A stretch of 64,000 nucleotides of DNA from an uncultured Porphyromonadaceae bacterium (GTDB lineage: Bacteria; Bacteroidota; Bacteroidia; Bacteroidales; Muribaculaceae): assembly GCA_947649495.1 (NCBI GenBank), contig CANSRU010000012.1, positions 1 through 64,000 of the forward strand. Direction: 5' to 3'. This document shows, one piece after another, positions 50,174 to 60,983 of the stretch (position 1 is the stretch's first letter; each line of letters opens with the position of its first letter). The notes below the pieces were generated by a model. The model saw only the letters and a program-made list of their open reading frames with translations. It was not told the origin of the DNA and searched no databases. The translations under genes and the position numbers were made by a program.

Positions 50174-50479
50174 ATGAGCCAAAAAATCAGAATCAAACTC
50201 AAATCTTACGACCACGACTTGGTTGACAAGTCGGCCGAGAAGATCGTGAAGACCGTAAAGAGCTCCGGTGCTGTGATCAGTGGCCCGATTCCACTGCCCA
50301 CCCACAAGCGCATCTTCACAGTTAACCGTTCGACTTTCGTCAACAAGAAATCGCGCGAACAATTCCAGCTTTCAAGCTACAAGCGCTTGATTGATATCTA
50401 CAACTCTACTGCCAAGACAGTGGATGCGTTGATGAAACTGGAACTTCCCAGCGGCGTTGATGTCGAAATCAAGGTGTAA
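50174..50479 (+). CDS. rpsJ: 30S ribosomal protein S10
   Basis: S10 (101 residues), of normal length, with [20 protein letters not shown] and [17 protein letters not shown]. It also serves antitermination as NusE. First gene of the S10 cluster. Confidence 0.98.
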   Translation: MSQKIRIKLKSYDHDLVDKSAEKIVKTVKSSGAVISGPIPLPTHKRIFTVNRSTFVNKKSREQFQLSSYKRLIDIYNSTAKTVDALMKLELPSGVDVEIKV

Positions 50480-50529
50480 TAAGATTAGAGTAAAAGACAA
50501 AAACCAAACATTTTTAAAAACTTAGAGAA

Positions 50530-51150
50530 ATGCCAGGATTATTAGGAAAGAAACTCGGAATGACATCCGTGTTCAGTGCCGACGGTAAGAATGTACCGTG
50601 CACTGTTATTGAAGTAGGTCCCTGCGTAGTTACTCAAATCAAGACTGAAGAAGTAGACGGCTACAAAGCCATCCAGCTCGGTTTTGTGCCCAAAAAGGAA
50701 AAGCACACCACCAAGCCTATGGCAGGCCACTTCCAGAAAGCAGGAGTAGCTCCCCAGAGATACTTGGCCGAGTTCAAGGGTTTTGAGAACGAGTACAAAC
50801 TTGGTGACACAATAACTGTGGATTCCCTTTTCGCCGAATCTGATTTCGTCGACGTACAGGGTATCTCCAAAGGTAAAGGTTACCAGGGTGTCGTTAAGCG
50901 CCACGGTTTCGGCGGTGTGGGTCAGGCTACCCACGGTCAGCACAACCGTCAGCGTAAGCCCGGTTCAATCGGTGCCTGCTCCTATCCCGCAAAGGTTGTG
51001 AAGGGCATGCGTATGGCCGGTCAGATGGGTAACGAAAAGGTTACTGTTCAAAACCTTCAGGTGATCAAAGTGCTTCCCGAGCACAATTTGTTGATGATAA
51101 AGGGTTCAATTCCCGGATGTAAAGGTTCAACCGTAATAATTGAGAAATAA
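50530..51150 (+). CDS. rplC: 50S ribosomal protein L3
   Basis: L3 (206 residues). [13 protein letters not shown] at the N-terminus and the long loop [21 protein letters not shown] near the peptidyl-transferase centre are typical. Its stop overlaps the rplD start (TAATG), which implies coupled translation. Confidence 0.98.
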   Translation: MPGLLGKKLGMTSVFSADGKNVPCTVIEVGPCVVTQIKTEEVDGYKAIQLGFVPKKEKHTTKPMAGHFQKAGVAPQRYLAEFKGFENEYKLGDTITVDSLFAESDFVDVQGISKGKGYQGVVKRHGFGGVGQATHGQHNRQRKPGSIGACSYPAKVVKGMRMAGQMGNEKVTVQNLQVIKVLPEHNLLMIKGSIPGCKGSTVIIEK

Positions 51151-51770
51151 TGGAACTCGCAATTTATAACATAAAAGGAGAAGACACCGGCCGCAAAGCG
51201 CAGCTCAATGACGAGGTGTTTGCAATCGATGCCAACGAGAACGCCGTATATCTCGATGTAAAGCAGTATTTGGCCAATCAGCGTCAGGGAACCCACAAAT
51301 CGAAGGAACGTAGCGAGGTGTCGGGCTCTACCCGCAAGCTCCACAAGCAGAAAGGTGGCGGCGGCAGCCGTATAGGTGATATCAATTCGCCTGTATTGGT
51401 AGGTGGTGGCCGTGTGTTCGGTCCCCGTCCCCGTGACTATCGTTTCAAGTTGAATAAGAAAGTTAAGCAGCTTGCCCGCAAGTCAGCTCTGACCTACAAG
51501 GTGCAGGATGACCAGATCAAGGTCGTTGAAAACTTCACTTTTGAAGCCCCCAAAACTAAAGATTTCGTAAATTTTGCTAAAAATCTTCAAGCTGAAGGCA
51601 AAAAAGTGCTCCTCGTTTTAGCAGGTCAGGATAAAAACGTATATTTGTCAGCTCGTAATGTGCCCAACGCGCAAATCATTAGTGCGTCGGACATTAATAC
51701 GTATGCGATCATGCACAGCAACGCTATCATCCTGACGGAAGGTAGCCTTGATGTCATTAACAAACTTTAA
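51150..51770 (+). CDS. rplD: 50S ribosomal protein L4
   Basis: L4 (206 residues), with the extended loop [20 protein letters not shown] that lines the exit tunnel. In some bacteria L4 also represses the S10 operon; no leader for that is evident here. Confidence 0.97.
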   Translation: MELAIYNIKGEDTGRKAQLNDEVFAIDANENAVYLDVKQYLANQRQGTHKSKERSEVSGSTRKLHKQKGGGGSRIGDINSPVLVGGGRVFGPRPRDYRFKLNKKVKQLARKSALTYKVQDDQIKVVENFTFEAPKTKDFVNFAKNLQAEGKKVLLVLAGQDKNVYLSARNVPNAQIISASDINTYAIMHSNAIILTEGSLDVINKL

Positions 51771-51789
51771 ATAAAAGGAGAACATAGCA

Positions 51790-52080
51790 ATGGATATCAC
51801 AATTAAGCCCATCGTTACCGAAAAAGCCACAAAGCTTACCGACAAGCTTAACCGTTACACATTCCGTGTATCTCCCGAAGCCAACAAGTATCAGATCAAA
51901 TCATTGGTTGAGAAACTTTACGGCGTGAAGGTGGTTAATGTCAACACTGCTGTGGTGAGAGGCAAGAACAAGTCGCGTTGGACCAAGAGCGGTCTGCTCC
52001 GCGGCAAGACCAGCGCTTACAAGAAGGCATTTGTCACTGTAGGCGAGGGTGAAACAATTGACTTTTATAGCAATTTATAA
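51790..52080 (+). CDS. rplW: 50S ribosomal protein L23
   Basis: L23 (96 residues), located at the exit of the tunnel where SRP and trigger factor bind. IKPIVTEKATKLTDKLNRYTF and VNTAVVRGKNK fit the family. Preceded by AAAGGAGAA, one of few Shine-Dalgarno-like sequences in this window. Confidence 0.97.
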   Translation: MDITIKPIVTEKATKLTDKLNRYTFRVSPEANKYQIKSLVEKLYGVKVVNVNTAVVRGKNKSRWTKSGLLRGKTSAYKKAFVTVGEGETIDFYSNL

Positions 52081-52086
52081 TAGAAA

Positions 52087-52914
52087 ATGGCAGTAAGAAA
52101 ATTCAAGCCCACTACACCGGGGCAAAGACACAAGGTTATTGGCGTATTCAAAGGTACAATCACTGCTACTACGCCAGAGAAGTCTCTTACAGTCGGAAAG
52201 CGTTCATCCGGAGGCCGTAACTCCGAGGGTCACCTGACCACCCGTTACCTGGGCGGTGGCCACAAGCGCAAATACCGTATGATAGACTTTAAGAGAAACA
52301 AAGACGGTGTACCCGCCGTGGTAAAGAGCATCGAATACGATCCGAACCGTTCGGCACGTATAGCTCTTCTTTACTACGTTGACGGCGCAAAAACTTACAT
52401 AATTGCACCCAACGGCTTGGAAGTTGGCGCAACAGTGGTGTCGGGACCCGACGCTGCCCCTGAGGTGGGAAATGCTCTTCCGTTGAGCAAAATCCCCGTG
52501 GGTACGCTGGTTCACAACATCGAGCTGCGTCCCGGTCAAGGAGCATTCATGGCTCGCTCAGCCGGTACCTTTGCCCAGTTGACCTCCCGCGAGGGCGACT
52601 ATGCGATTATCAAATTACCTTCGGGCGAAACCCGTAAAGTGCTTGCATCGTGCAAGGCCACAGTGGGTGTAGTCGGCAACAGCGAGCACTCGCTCGAACG
52701 CAGCGGTAAGGCTGGTCGTTCGCGTTGGCTCGGCCGCCGTCCCCACAACCGTGGTGTTGTCATGAACCCTGTCGATCACCCCATGGGTGGTGGTGAGGGC
52801 CGCTCTTCCGGTGGACACCCGCGTTCGAGAAAGGGTCTGTATGCCAAGGGTCTGAAGACTCGTGCTCCGAAGAAACAATCTTCGAAGTACATAATTGAAA
52901 GAAGAAAGAAGTAA
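52087..52914 (+). CDS. rplB: 50S ribosomal protein L2
   Basis: L2 (275 residues), needed for subunit joining and peptidyl-transferase structure. [19 protein letters not shown] and the C-terminal [21 protein letters not shown] (with the functional His region) are intact. Confidence 0.98.
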   Translation: MAVRKFKPTTPGQRHKVIGVFKGTITATTPEKSLTVGKRSSGGRNSEGHLTTRYLGGGHKRKYRMIDFKRNKDGVPAVVKSIEYDPNRSARIALLYYVDGAKTYIIAPNGLEVGATVVSGPDAAPEVGNALPLSKIPVGTLVHNIELRPGQGAFMARSAGTFAQLTSREGDYAIIKLPSGETRKVLASCKATVGVVGNSEHSLERSGKAGRSRWLGRRPHNRGVVMNPVDHPMGGGEGRSSGGHPRSRKGLYAKGLKTRAPKKQSSKYIIERRKK

Positions 52915-52938
52915 TCTGATTAATTAAGCAAAGAACTT

Positions 52939-53205
52939 ATGAGTCGTTCATTAAAAAAAGGCCCGTTTATCAGTGTAAAGCTCGAAAAGAAGGTCGAGGC
53001 CATGGAAGCCAGCGGCAAGAAGTCGGTCATCAAGACCTGGAGCCGCGCTTCGATGATAGCCCCCGAATTCGTTGGCCATACTTTCGCAGTGCACAATGGT
53101 AATAAATTCATTCCTGTCTACGTGACTGAGAACATGGTAGGCCACAAACTCGGCGAGTTTGCACCTACACGTAACTTCCGCGGTCACGGCGGCAACAAGA
53201 AATGA
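52939..53205 (+). CDS. rpsS: 30S ribosomal protein S19
   Basis: S19 (88 residues), in the head of the 30S subunit. [15 protein letters not shown] and [21 protein letters not shown] match well. The length is normal. Confidence 0.98.
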   Translation: MSRSLKKGPFISVKLEKKVEAMEASGKKSVIKTWSRASMIAPEFVGHTFAVHNGNKFIPVYVTENMVGHKLGEFAPTRNFRGHGGNKK

Positions 53206-53253
53206 TAGAGGCCCAGATAAATAATTTTTTAGACAAGAAAAGAATTAAAAACA

Positions 53254-53664
53254 ATGGGTGTAAGAAAAAGAATATCCGCCGATAAAAGAAAGGAAGCGCA
53301 GAAGAACGTGGCTTTCGCCAAACTAACCAACGTTCCCTCGTCGCCCCGCAAGATGCGTCTGGTGGCCGACATGGTTCGCGGTGTGGAAGTGTTCCGTGCG
53401 CTCGGTATACTTAAATTTTCCAACAAGGAAGCAGCAGCTAAGCTCGAGAAACTTCTCCGTTCGGCCATAGCCAACTGGGAAGCTAAAAACGAGCAGAAAG
53501 CCGAAAGCGGCATGCTGTGCGTGAGCACAATTCAGGTGAACTGCGCTCCGATGCTCAAACGTCTGCGTCCCGCTCCCCAGGGCCGTGGCTACAGAATTCG
53601 CAAACGTGCCAATCACGTGACTCTGATTGTCGACACAATTGATAACGCTAACATCAAAGGCTAA
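53254..53664 (+). CDS. rplV: 50S ribosomal protein L22
   Basis: L22 (136 residues), whose beta-hairpin lines the exit tunnel. [15 protein letters not shown] and [21 protein letters not shown], the loop sequence, are present. It precedes rpsC by 2 bp. Confidence 0.97.
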   Translation: MGVRKRISADKRKEAQKNVAFAKLTNVPSSPRKMRLVADMVRGVEVFRALGILKFSNKEAAAKLEKLLRSAIANWEAKNEQKAESGMLCVSTIQVNCAPMLKRLRPAPQGRGYRIRKRANHVTLIVDTIDNANIKG

Positions 53665-53666
53665 CA

Positions 53667-54404
53667 ATGGGACAGAAAGTTAATCCAATAAGCAATCGCT
53701 TAGGCGTAATTCGCGGCTGGGACTCCAACTGGTATGGCGGTAAGAAATACGGCAATACCCTTCTTGAGGATGCAAAGCTGCGCAAATATCTCAATGTGCG
53801 TCTTGCCAAATCAAGCGTGTCGCGCATAGTAATCGAACGTAACTTCAAACTTATCACCATCACCGTATGCACCTCGCGTCCCGGTCTGATCATCGGCAAG
53901 GGTGGCTCGGAAGTTGACAAGCTGAAGGAAGAATTGAAGAAGATCACCGACAAGGATGTTCAGATCAACATCTTTGAAGTGAAGCGTCCTGAACTCGATG
54001 CTCAGATTGTGGCCAGCACCATCGCCCGTCAGATTGAAGGCAAAATCGCCTACCGTCGTGCCGTGAAGATGGCTATCGCCTCGACCATGCGCAGCGGTGC
54101 CGAAGGCATCAAGGTGCAGGTGAGCGGACGTTTGAACGGAGCTGAAATGGCCCGTTCGGAAATGTTCAAGGAAGGACGTACCCCGCTTCACACCTTGCGT
54201 GCCGATATCGACTATGCGTTGGTTGAAGCTCACACCAAAGTAGGTGTGATAGGCGTTAAGGTATGGATTTGCCGTGGTGAGGTGTACGGAAAGCGTGAAC
54301 TCGCTCCCTCGTTCGCCAACAACAACCGCGAGAACCGTCCTGCCGGCGGAAATGGTCGCAATGGTGGCCGTGGACTCAGCCGCAAACCTAAAACTAACCG
54401 TTAA
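53667..54404 (+). CDS. rpsC: 30S ribosomal protein S3
   Basis: S3 (245 residues) with a KH domain ([18 protein letters not shown]) and the C-terminal S3 domain ([12 protein letters not shown]). It helps form the mRNA entry site. The tail is Asn/Gly/Arg-rich ([19 protein letters not shown]). Confidence 0.97.
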   Translation: MGQKVNPISNRLGVIRGWDSNWYGGKKYGNTLLEDAKLRKYLNVRLAKSSVSRIVIERNFKLITITVCTSRPGLIIGKGGSEVDKLKEELKKITDKDVQINIFEVKRPELDAQIVASTIARQIEGKIAYRRAVKMAIASTMRSGAEGIKVQVSGRLNGAEMARSEMFKEGRTPLHTLRADIDYALVEAHTKVGVIGVKVWICRGEVYGKRELAPSFANNNRENRPAGGNGRNGGRGLSRKPKTNR

Positions 54405-54424
54405 ACCACCTCAACAACACTACA

Positions 54425-54856
54425 ATGTTACAACCTAAGAAAACTAAATTCCGCCGCCAGCAAAAAGGCCGTATGAAAGGCAATGCTCAGCGTGGCAATC
54501 AGTTGGCCTTTGGTTCGTTTGGCATAAAGACCCTGGAGTCGAAATGGATTACCGGTCGCCAAATTGAGGCGGCCCGTATCGCGGTTACCCGCTATATGCA
54601 GCGTCAAGGTCAAATCTGGATCAGAATATTCCCCGACAAGCCTATTACCAAGAAGCCTGCCGAAGTGCGTATGGGTAAAGGTAAAGGTGCTCCCGAAGGT
54701 TTTGTGGCCCCCGTTACTCCCGGCCGCATGATTATAGAAGTGGAGGGTGTAAGCTACGACGTGGCTAAGGAAGCATTGCGTCTGGCTGCCCAGAAGCTCC
54801 CCGTAACCACTAAGTTTGTGGTACGTCGCGATTATGATCCTACCCAAAACGTGTAA
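54425..54856 (+). CDS. rplP: 50S ribosomal protein L16
   Basis: L16 (143 residues), near the tRNA A-site on the 50[34 protein letters not shown] and [12 protein letters not shown] are conserved. The arginine of the hydroxylated loop (RPxxRM region) reads VTPGRMI as usual. Confidence 0.97.
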   Translation: MLQPKKTKFRRQQKGRMKGNAQRGNQLAFGSFGIKTLESKWITGRQIEAARIAVTRYMQRQGQIWIRIFPDKPITKKPAEVRMGKGKGAPEGFVAPVTPGRMIIEVEGVSYDVAKEALRLAAQKLPVTTKFVVRRDYDPTQNV

Positions 54857-54862
54857 AAGATT

Positions 54863-55060
54863 ATGAAGAAAGAAGAAATCAAAGAATTAGGCACGCAGGA
54901 TTTGAAAGATCGTCTGGAGCAGATGGAGCAGGAATATGCCCAGTTGAAAATCAACCATTCGATCTCGCCGTTGGACAATCCCGCCAAAATTACGGCTGAC
55001 CGTAAAATGATTGCACGCGTCAAGACTGAGTTGCGTCAGCGCGAGCTTAACAATAAATAA
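54863..55060 (+). CDS. rpmC: 50S ribosomal protein L29
   Basis: L29 (65 residues), a two-helix protein near the exit tunnel. DLKDRLEQMEQEYAQLKINHSISPLDNPAKI is typical. It lies 6 bp after rplP. Confidence 0.96.
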   Translation: MKKEEIKELGTQDLKDRLEQMEQEYAQLKINHSISPLDNPAKITADRKMIARVKTELRQRELNNK

Positions 55061-55081
55061 TCCCCCAAGAAGAAAACACAA

Positions 55082-55342
55082 ATGGAAGAAAAGAGAAATT
55101 TGAGAAAAGAACGCATTGGGGTTGTGTCGAGCAACAAGGGTGACAAAACCATCACCGTGCAGGTGAAATGGAAAGAAAAGCACCCCATCTACGGCAAATT
55201 CGTGAACAAGACCAAAAAGTTCCATGCCCACGATGAGAAAAACGAGTGCAGCATCGGCGATACCGTTCGTCTGATGGAAACCCGTCCGCTGAGCAAAACC
55301 AAAAGATGGAGATTAGTAGAAATCATCGAAAAAGTTAAGTAA
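55082..55342 (+). CDS. rpsQ: 30S ribosomal protein S17
   Basis: S17 (86 residues), an early-assembly protein. [22 protein letters not shown] and an [16 protein letters not shown] end match the family. Confidence 0.97.
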   Translation: MEEKRNLRKERIGVVSSNKGDKTITVQVKWKEKHPIYGKFVNKTKKFHAHDEKNECSIGDTVRLMETRPLSKTKRWRLVEIIEKVK

Positions 55343-55347
55343 AAATT

Positions 55348-55713
55348 ATGATACAGACTGAAAGCCGTTTAACCGTTGCCGACAACAGTGGCGCCAAGGA
55401 AGCTCTCTGCATCCATGTGCTCGGAGGTACCGGACGTCGTTACGCTACCGTAGGCGACATCATCGTGGTGTCGGTCAAGAGCGTAATCCCTTCGTCCGAC
55501 GTAAAGAAAGGTACTGTGTCGAAAGCAGTTGTCGTTCGCACCAAGAAGGAGATACGCCGTGCCGACGGCAGCTACATCCGTTTCGACGACAATGCATGTG
55601 TGTTATTGAACAATGCCGGTGAACTTCGCGGCACTCGTATCTTCGGTCCGGTAGCCCGTGAGCTCCGTGCCACCAACATGAAGATCGTGTCGCTTGCTCC
55701 CGAAGTACTTTAA
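55348..55713 (+). CDS. rplN: 50S ribosomal protein L14
   Basis: L14 (121 residues), at the inter-subunit face. [20 protein letters not shown] and [24 protein letters not shown] are conserved. Start of the spc cluster in this order. Confidence 0.98.
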   Translation: MIQTESRLTVADNSGAKEALCIHVLGGTGRRYATVGDIIVVSVKSVIPSSDVKKGTVSKAVVVRTKKEIRRADGSYIRFDDNACVLLNNAGELRGTRIFGPVARELRATNMKIVSLAPEVL

Positions 55714-55736
55714 CCCCGTAAGAAACACAAAAACTA

Positions 55737-56057
55737 ATGAGTAAGTTACATATCAAAAAAGGCGACACAGTATATGTGCTCAGCGGCGAAGACCGCGGCA
55801 AGACAGGACGAGTGCTCAAGGTGCTTGTGACAAAAGGCCGTGCTATCGTAGAGGGCGTAAACATTGTGACCAAAGCCACCAAGCCCAGCGCTAAACATCC
55901 GCAGGGCGGACTCGTGAAGATGGAAGCCCCGATTCACATCTCGAATCTCAGCCTTATCGACCCCAAGTCGGGCAAACCTACCCGCATCGGCCGTCGTCTC
56001 AACGCTGAAGGCAAGTTAGTAAGATACGCTAAAAAATCAGGAGAGGAGATTAAGTAA
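55737..56057 (+). CDS. rplX: 50S ribosomal protein L24
   Basis: L24 (106 residues), an assembly initiator with a KOW motif ([20 protein letters not shown]). Its stop overlaps the rplE start (TAATG), so translation is likely coupled. Confidence 0.97.
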   Translation: MSKLHIKKGDTVYVLSGEDRGKTGRVLKVLVTKGRAIVEGVNIVTKATKPSAKHPQGGLVKMEAPIHISNLSLIDPKSGKPTRIGRRLNAEGKLVRYAKKSGEEIK

Positions 56058-56608
56058 TGAGCACTACGACACTGAAGAAAGACTATATCGAGCGCATTGT
56101 TCCCGCTCTTGAGAAGGAGTTCAACTACACCACTGTGATGCAGGTGCCCCGCCTTAAAAAGATTGTCATCAATCAAGGTCTCGGCGAAGCAACCCAGGAC
56201 AAGAAGATTATCGAAACCGCTATCAACGAGCTTACTGCCATCACCGGTCAGAAAGCCGTGGCTACTCTTTCGAAGAAAGACATATCGAACTTCAAGCTCC
56301 GTAAGAAAATGCCTGTCGGTGTGATGGTGACCCTCCGTCGCGATAAAATGTACGAGTTCCTTGAACGTTTGATCCGCGTGGCTCTTCCCCGTATCCGCGA
56401 CTTCAAAGGTATCGAAGGCAAGCTCGACGGCCGTGGCAACTATACACTCGGTATCACAGAGCAGATAATCTTCCCCGAAATCAACATTGACAGCATCAGC
56501 AAACTTCTCGGTATGAACATCACTTTCGTGACTTCTGCCAACACTGACGAAGAAGGCTACGCTTTGCTCAAGCATTTCGGTCTCCCTTTCAAAAACGCTA
56601 AAAAATAA
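56057..56608 (+). CDS. rplE: 50S ribosomal protein L5
   Basis: L5 (183 residues), contacting 5S rRNA and P-site t[44 protein letters not shown] and [15 protein letters not shown] are present. Confidence 0.97.
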   Translation: MSTTTLKKDYIERIVPALEKEFNYTTVMQVPRLKKIVINQGLGEATQDKKIIETAINELTAITGQKAVATLSKKDISNFKLRKKMPVGVMVTLRRDKMYEFLERLIRVALPRIRDFKGIEGKLDGRGNYTLGITEQIIFPEINIDSISKLLGMNITFVTSANTDEEGYALLKHFGLPFKNAKK

Positions 56609-56625
56609 TCAACAAGCATTATAGT

Positions 56626-56937
56626 ATGGCAAAAGAATCAATGAAAGCCCGCGAGGTGAAGCGCGCTAAGCTTGTGGCCAAGTATGCCGCCAAGCGTGCC
56701 GAGCTTAAAAAGATTGTACAGTCGGGCGTGAACGAGGAAAACCGTGCAGAAGCATTTGAAGCCGCTCAGAAGCTTCAGTCGCTTCCCAAGAACAGCAATC
56801 CTATCCGTGTTCACAACCGCTGCACTCTTACAGGCCGCCCCAAAGGCTACATGCGCCAGTTTGGACTCAGCCGTATCCAGTTCCGTGAAATGGCATCGGC
56901 CGGACTTATCCCCGGTGTCAAGAAGGCAAGCTGGTAA
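56626..56937 (+). CDS. rpsN: 30S ribosomal protein S14, zinc-free type
   Basis: S14 (103 residues), the long form without CxxC pairs. [40 protein letters not shown] has the C-minus pattern. A 131-bp structured gap separates it from rpsH. Confidence 0.96.
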   Translation: MAKESMKAREVKRAKLVAKYAAKRAELKKIVQSGVNEENRAEAFEAAQKLQSLPKNSNPIRVHNRCTLTGRPKGYMRQFGLSRIQFREMASAGLIPGVKKASW

Positions 56938-56941
56938 TCAT

Positions 56942-57047
56942 GGCGCCAAGTTCCGGACACCCCCTTGCAGGGGGCGCCGGGCGTAAGCCGATCATTAAAC
57001 AGTGCTGTTCAGGCACACAGTATTAAATATTGTTCGGATAAGCCGAA
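56942..57047 (+). promoter_or_regulatory. Hairpin-rich gap between rpsN and rpsH
   Basis: GGCGCC (56942-56947) can pair with GGCGCC (56973-56978), enclosing CCCCC/GGGGG (56960-56964 with 56970-56974). A second hairpin TTCGG/CCGAA (57033-57047) follows. Gaps elsewhere in this cluster are much shorter, so a regulatory or processing role is plausible, for example feedback by S8. Confidence 0.45.
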
Positions 57048-57068
57048 TCAATTTAAACAATATCAAAA

Positions 57069-57467
57069 ATGACAGATCCTATAGCAGATTATCTGACAAG
57101 ATTGAGGAACGCAATCAAAGCTAACCACCGTGTGGTGGAGATTCCCGCCTCGAACTTGAAAAAAGAAATCACCAAGATTCTTTTTGAACAAGGCTATATT
57201 CTTAACTACAAGTTTATAGAGGGTGAAACCCCCGCCGGCGTTATTAAAATCGCCTTGAAGTATGATCCAGTAGACCGCGTTAACGCTATCAAGAACCTGA
57301 AGCGTGTGTCGCGTCCGGGTCTTCGTCAATATACCGGCTACAAAGATATGCCGCGAGTGTTAAACGGATTGGGCATTGCCATTCTCTCGACTTCGCAGGG
57401 CGTGATGACTAACAAGGAAGCACGCGAGAAGAAGATCGGTGGCGAAGTGCTGTGCTATGTTTATTAA
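57069..57467 (+). CDS. rpsH: 30S ribosomal protein S8
   Basis: S8 (132 residues), an early 16S binder that in other bacteria also represses the spc operon. MTDPIADYLTRLRNA and the C-terminal STSQGVMTNKEAREKKIGGEVLCYVY are typical. Confidence 0.97.
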   Translation: MTDPIADYLTRLRNAIKANHRVVEIPASNLKKEITKILFEQGYILNYKFIEGETPAGVIKIALKYDPVDRVNAIKNLKRVSRPGLRQYTGYKDMPRVLNGLGIAILSTSQGVMTNKEAREKKIGGEVLCYVY

Positions 57468-57487
57468 TAATAGAGGAGGATACAGAT

Positions 57488-58042
57488 ATGTCAAGAATAG
57501 GTAAAGCTCCCATTGAAATCCCCGCCGGTGTAACCGTAAAGGTGGATAATAACATTGTTACAGTTAAAGGCCCCAAGGGTGAACTCACACAGTCAATCAA
57601 CCCTGACCTCACAATCAGCATAGACGGCAACCATCTCACGGTATCTCGTCCGAGCGACGACCGCGAGCACCGCGCGCAGCACGGATTGTACCGCGCGTTG
57701 ATACACAACATGGTTGTAGGCGTGTCCACCGGCTATCGCAAGGAAATGGAATTAGTAGGTGTAGGTTACCGCGCGCAGGCCACCGGACAGGTGCTTGAAC
57801 TTTCGCTCGGTTATTCTCACGCTATATATATCAAGCTCCCCCCGGAGATCAAAGTCGAGACAAAGAGCGAACGTAACAAGAACCCCCTGATCATTCTCGA
57901 AAGCGACGACAAGCAGCTTCTCGGTCAGGTGTGTGCGAAAATCCGTTCACTCCGCAAGCCTGAGCCTTACAAGGGTAAAGGTATCAAGTTTGTTGGCGAG
58001 ATTATCCGCCGCAAGTCTGGTAAATCGGCAAGTGCAAAATAA
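57488..58042 (+). CDS. rplF: 50S ribosomal protein L6
   Basis: L6 (184 residues) with the duplicated L6 fold. MSRIGKAPIEIPAGVTVKV is the usual N-terminus, so the start is ATG 57488, not the longer frame from 57452 that overlaps rpsH. PEPYKGKGIKFVGEIIRRKSGKSA closes the protein. Confidence 0.97.
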   Translation: MSRIGKAPIEIPAGVTVKVDNNIVTVKGPKGELTQSINPDLTISIDGNHLTVSRPSDDREHRAQHGLYRALIHNMVVGVSTGYRKEMELVGVGYRAQATGQVLELSLGYSHAIYIKLPPEIKVETKSERNKNPLIILESDDKQLLGQVCAKIRSLRKPEPYKGKGIKFVGEIIRRKSGKSASAK

Positions 58043-58061
58043 AATTTAACTATCAGAAATC

Positions 58062-58403
58062 ATGATCTCCAAGATACAAAGAAGAAATAAAATCAAAACC
58101 CGTATCCGCGGTAAGATTTCGGGCACCGCAGCCCGTCCCCGCATGACGGTGTTCCGCTCCAACAAGCAGATTTATGTGCAGCTCGTCGACGACCTTGCTG
58201 GCAAGACCCTTGCCGCAGCTTCGTCCAAAGGTATCGAAGAAGGCACAAAATGCGAAATTGCCGCTAAGGTTGGCGATGCTATTGCTAAGAAGGCTCTCGA
58301 GGCCGGCATCACAGAAGTGGTGTTTGACCGCAATGGCTATTTGTTCCACGGCAGAGTGAAATCATTGGCTGACGCCGCCCGTAATGGTGGACTTAAATTT
58401 TAA
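58062..58403 (+). CDS. rplR: 50S ribosomal protein L18
   Basis: L18 (113 residues), a 5S rRNA binder. [23 protein letters not shown] and [24 protein letters not shown] are conserved. Confidence 0.97.
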   Translation: MISKIQRRNKIKTRIRGKISGTAARPRMTVFRSNKQIYVQLVDDLAGKTLAAASSKGIEEGTKCEIAAKVGDAIAKKALEAGITEVVFDRNGYLFHGRVKSLADAARNGGLKF

Positions 58404-58408
58404 GAATC

Positions 58409-58927
58409 ATGGCAAAAAGAAATAATAGAGTAAAATCGACCAACGACTTAGAGTTGAAGGACCGTCTCGTGGCCATCAACCGCGTTACAAAAGTTACCAA
58501 AGGTGGACGTACATTCACATTCGCCGCTATCGTGGTGGTTGGTAACGAGGATGGCATCGTGGGCTGGGGTCTCGGTAAGGCTAATGAAGTTTCAGCTGCC
58601 ATTGCCAAAGGTGTTGAATCGGCTAAGAAGAATCTTATCCGTGTTCCGGTTCACAAAGGTACAATACCTCACGAACAGGAAGCTAAATTCGGCGGTTCGC
58701 GCGTAATTCTCAAACCTGCTTCTCATGGTACCGGTGTTAAGGCCGGTGGTGCTATGCGTGCGGTTCTTGAGAGTGTGGGTATCACCGACGTGCTTTGCAA
58801 GAGCAAGGGTTCGTCTAACCCCCACAACCTCGTGAAGGCTACTATTGCCGCTCTGGACGAAATGCGTTCTCCGGCTCAGGTGGCTCAGAACCGTGGTATC
58901 TCAGTTGAAAAAGTGTTTAACGGTTAA
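58409..58927 (+). CDS. rpsE: 30S ribosomal protein S5
   Basis: S5 (172 residues), important for decoding accuracy. [38 protein letters not shown] and [19 protein letters not shown] are typical. Confidence 0.97.
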   Translation: MAKRNNRVKSTNDLELKDRLVAINRVTKVTKGGRTFTFAAIVVVGNEDGIVGWGLGKANEVSAAIAKGVESAKKNLIRVPVHKGTIPHEQEAKFGGSRVILKPASHGTGVKAGGAMRAVLESVGITDVLCKSKGSSNPHNLVKATIAALDEMRSPAQVAQNRGISVEKVFNG

Positions 58928-58942
58928 CCATTCAATATCACA

Positions 58943-59122
58943 ATGGCACAGATTAAAATCAAACAGATTAAGAGCCGTATCAATTGCCCGGCAGTGCAGA
59001 AGCGCACGCTCGACGCTCTCGGCTTGAAGAAAATGAATCACACTGTGGTGAAAGAAAACACCCCCTCTGTGATGGGTATGGTCAACAAAGTTCATCATTT
59101 GGTTGAAGTGACCAATGCTTAA
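58943..59122 (+). CDS. rpmD: 50S ribosomal protein L30
   Basis: L30 (59 residues), too short for many ORF cut-offs. It starts MAQIKIKQIKSRINCPAVQK and contains LDALGLKKMNHTVV and MVNKVHHLVEV, the usual L30 pattern. It lies between rpsE and rplO. Confidence 0.95.
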   Translation: MAQIKIKQIKSRINCPAVQKRTLDALGLKKMNHTVVKENTPSVMGMVNKVHHLVEVTNA

Positions 59123-59149
59123 TAAAACAAATTTCAATACTGAATTACA

Positions 59150-59596
59150 ATGGAATTAAATACTATTCGTCCCGCTGTAGGGTCGGTAAAATCAAAGACT
59201 CGAGTTGGCCGTGGTGCAGGTTCCGGTAAAGGCGGAACATCCACCCGTGGTCACAAGGGTGCTAAGTCGCGTTCGGGTTACAGCCGTAAGATCGGTTTTG
59301 AAGGCGGTCAGATGCCGCTTCAGCGCCGTCTTCCCAAATTCGGTTTCAAGAACCCCAACCGTGTTGAATATAAGGCTGTGAACCTTGACCTTATCGAGAG
59401 TCTCGCTGCTGAGAAAGGACTTGAGAAAGTAGGTTTGGAAGAACTTCGCGCCGCCGGCTACATCTCCCGCAAGCAAGTGGTGAAAATCCTTGCCAACGGA
59501 ACACTCAGCCGCGCGCTCACAGTTGAAGCCAATGCTTTCTCAAAGGCTGCCGAAAAAGCTATAGTTGACGCAGGCGGCTCAATCTCTAAAATTTAA
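59150..59596 (+). CDS. rplO: 50S ribosomal protein L15
   Basis: L15 (148 residues), a late-assembly protein. RVGRGAGSGKGGTSTRGHKGAKSRSG and GFEGGQMPLQRRLPKFGF are conserved. It ends 8 bp before secY. Confidence 0.97.
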   Translation: MELNTIRPAVGSVKSKTRVGRGAGSGKGGTSTRGHKGAKSRSGYSRKIGFEGGQMPLQRRLPKFGFKNPNRVEYKAVNLDLIESLAAEKGLEKVGLEELRAAGYISRKQVVKILANGTLSRALTVEANAFSKAAEKAIVDAGGSISKI

Positions 59597-59604
59597 CTTT
59601 CAAA

Positions 59605-60954
59605 ATGAGATTTTTCGACACCATAAAAAATATTTGGACCATCGAGGAGCTCAGAAAGCGCATCATGGTAACCCTGTTGCTGGTACTTGTGTACCGCCTG
59701 GGTTGCTATGTAGTGCTGCCCGGTATTAGCCCGGCTGATTTGGAAGCATTGTCGAACTTCACTAACAAGAGCGGTCTCATGCAGCTTTTGGATATGTTCT
59801 CCGGCGGTGCTTTCTCACAGGCTTCTATCTTTGCCCTCGGTATCATGCCATACATCACTGCATCAATCGTGATACAGTTGCTCGGCATGGTGCTTCCTTC
59901 GTTCCAGAAAATGCAGCGCGAAGGGGAGAGCGGTCGTCAGAAACTGAACCAGTACACCCGTTATCTCACGGTGCTTATCCTGTTGCTCCAGGGCCCTGCT
60001 TATCTCGTTAACCTCAAATTTCAGGTTAGCGCGGTGTCGGCAAGTGCCTCTATGGGCGTTTTGACTATAATATATCTCACCATCATTCTGGCTGCCGGCT
60101 CCATGTTCATCATGTGGCTCGGTGAGCGCATAACAGATCGCGGTATTGGCAATGGTATATCCTTCATTATCCTTGTGGGTATCATTGCCCGTCTTCCCGG
60201 AGCTATGCTCTATGAGTTCACCAGCCGTCTCCCCGGAGAGACAGGTTCACAGGGTGGTCTCATCATGTTCCTTGTGGAAATCGTGCTGTTGTTCGCCGTT
60301 ACCGTAGGTGCCGTGCTGCTGGTTCAGGGTACACGCAAAGTGCCCGTGCAGTATGCGAAACGCATTGTGGGAAACAAACAGTATGGTGGCGTGCGTCAGT
60401 ATATCCCGTTGAAGGTGAATGCTGCCGGTGTTATGCCGATTATCTTCGCACAGGCTATAATGTTCGTGCCTATCACACTGGCAGGATTCGGTTCTCAGGA
60501 AGGTGGTAGCGGATTCTTCGCAGCGTTTTCTGACATCAACGGATTCTGGTACAATGCAGTTTACTTCATAATGATTGTTGCCTTTACATATTTCTATACT
60601 GCCATCACTGTGCGACCCACTCAGATGGCCGAGGATATGAAGCGTAACAATGGTTTTATCCCTGGTGTTAAACCCGGAAAGAAAACTGCTGAATACCTTG
60701 ATTCAATCATGTCACGCATCACATTGCCCGGTTCTCTCTTCCTCGGTATCGTAGCTATTCTTCCCGCATTCGCCCGATTCTTTGGCATAAGCCAGAACTT
60801 CGCGCAATTTTTCGGAGGAACATCATTGCTGATTCTTGTCGGCGTGGTGCTTGATACCTTGCAGCAGATTGAGAGCCACCTCATGATGCACCACTATGAT
60901 GGTTTGATGAAAGACGGTAAGATTAAAGGCCGTACAACTGGTAATGCTTATTAA
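59605..60954 (+). CDS. secY: Protein translocase subunit SecY
   Basis: SecY (449 residues), the channel of the Sec translocon with 10 membrane helices. PGISPADLEAL, GGAFSQASIFALGIMPYITASI (plug and pore region), GERITDRGIGNGIS and RIVGNKQYGGVRQYIPLKVN are characteristic. It carries all exported proteins of this window that have signal peptides. Confidence 0.98.
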   Translation: MRFFDTIKNIWTIEELRKRIMVTLLLVLVYRLGCYVVLPGISPADLEALSNFTNKSGLMQLLDMFSGGAFSQASIFALGIMPYITASIVIQLLGMVLPSFQKMQREGESGRQKLNQYTRYLTVLILLLQGPAYLVNLKFQVSAVSASASMGVLTIIYLTIILAAGSMFIMWLGERITDRGIGNGISFIILVGIIARLPGAMLYEFTSRLPGETGSQGGLIMFLVEIVLLFAVTVGAVLLVQGTRKVPVQYAKRIVGNKQYGGVRQYIPLKVNAAGVMPIIFAQAIMFVPITLAGFGSQEGGSGFFAAFSDINGFWYNAVYFIMIVAFTYFYTAITVRPTQMAEDMKRNNGFIPGVKPGKKTAEYLDSIMSRITLPGSLFLGIVAILPAFARFFGISQNFAQFFGGTSLLILVGVVLDTLQQIESHLMMHHYDGLMKDGKIKGRTTGNAY

Positions 60955-60983
60955 TACCGTTAATTGTCCAATCTCGAAACTGA

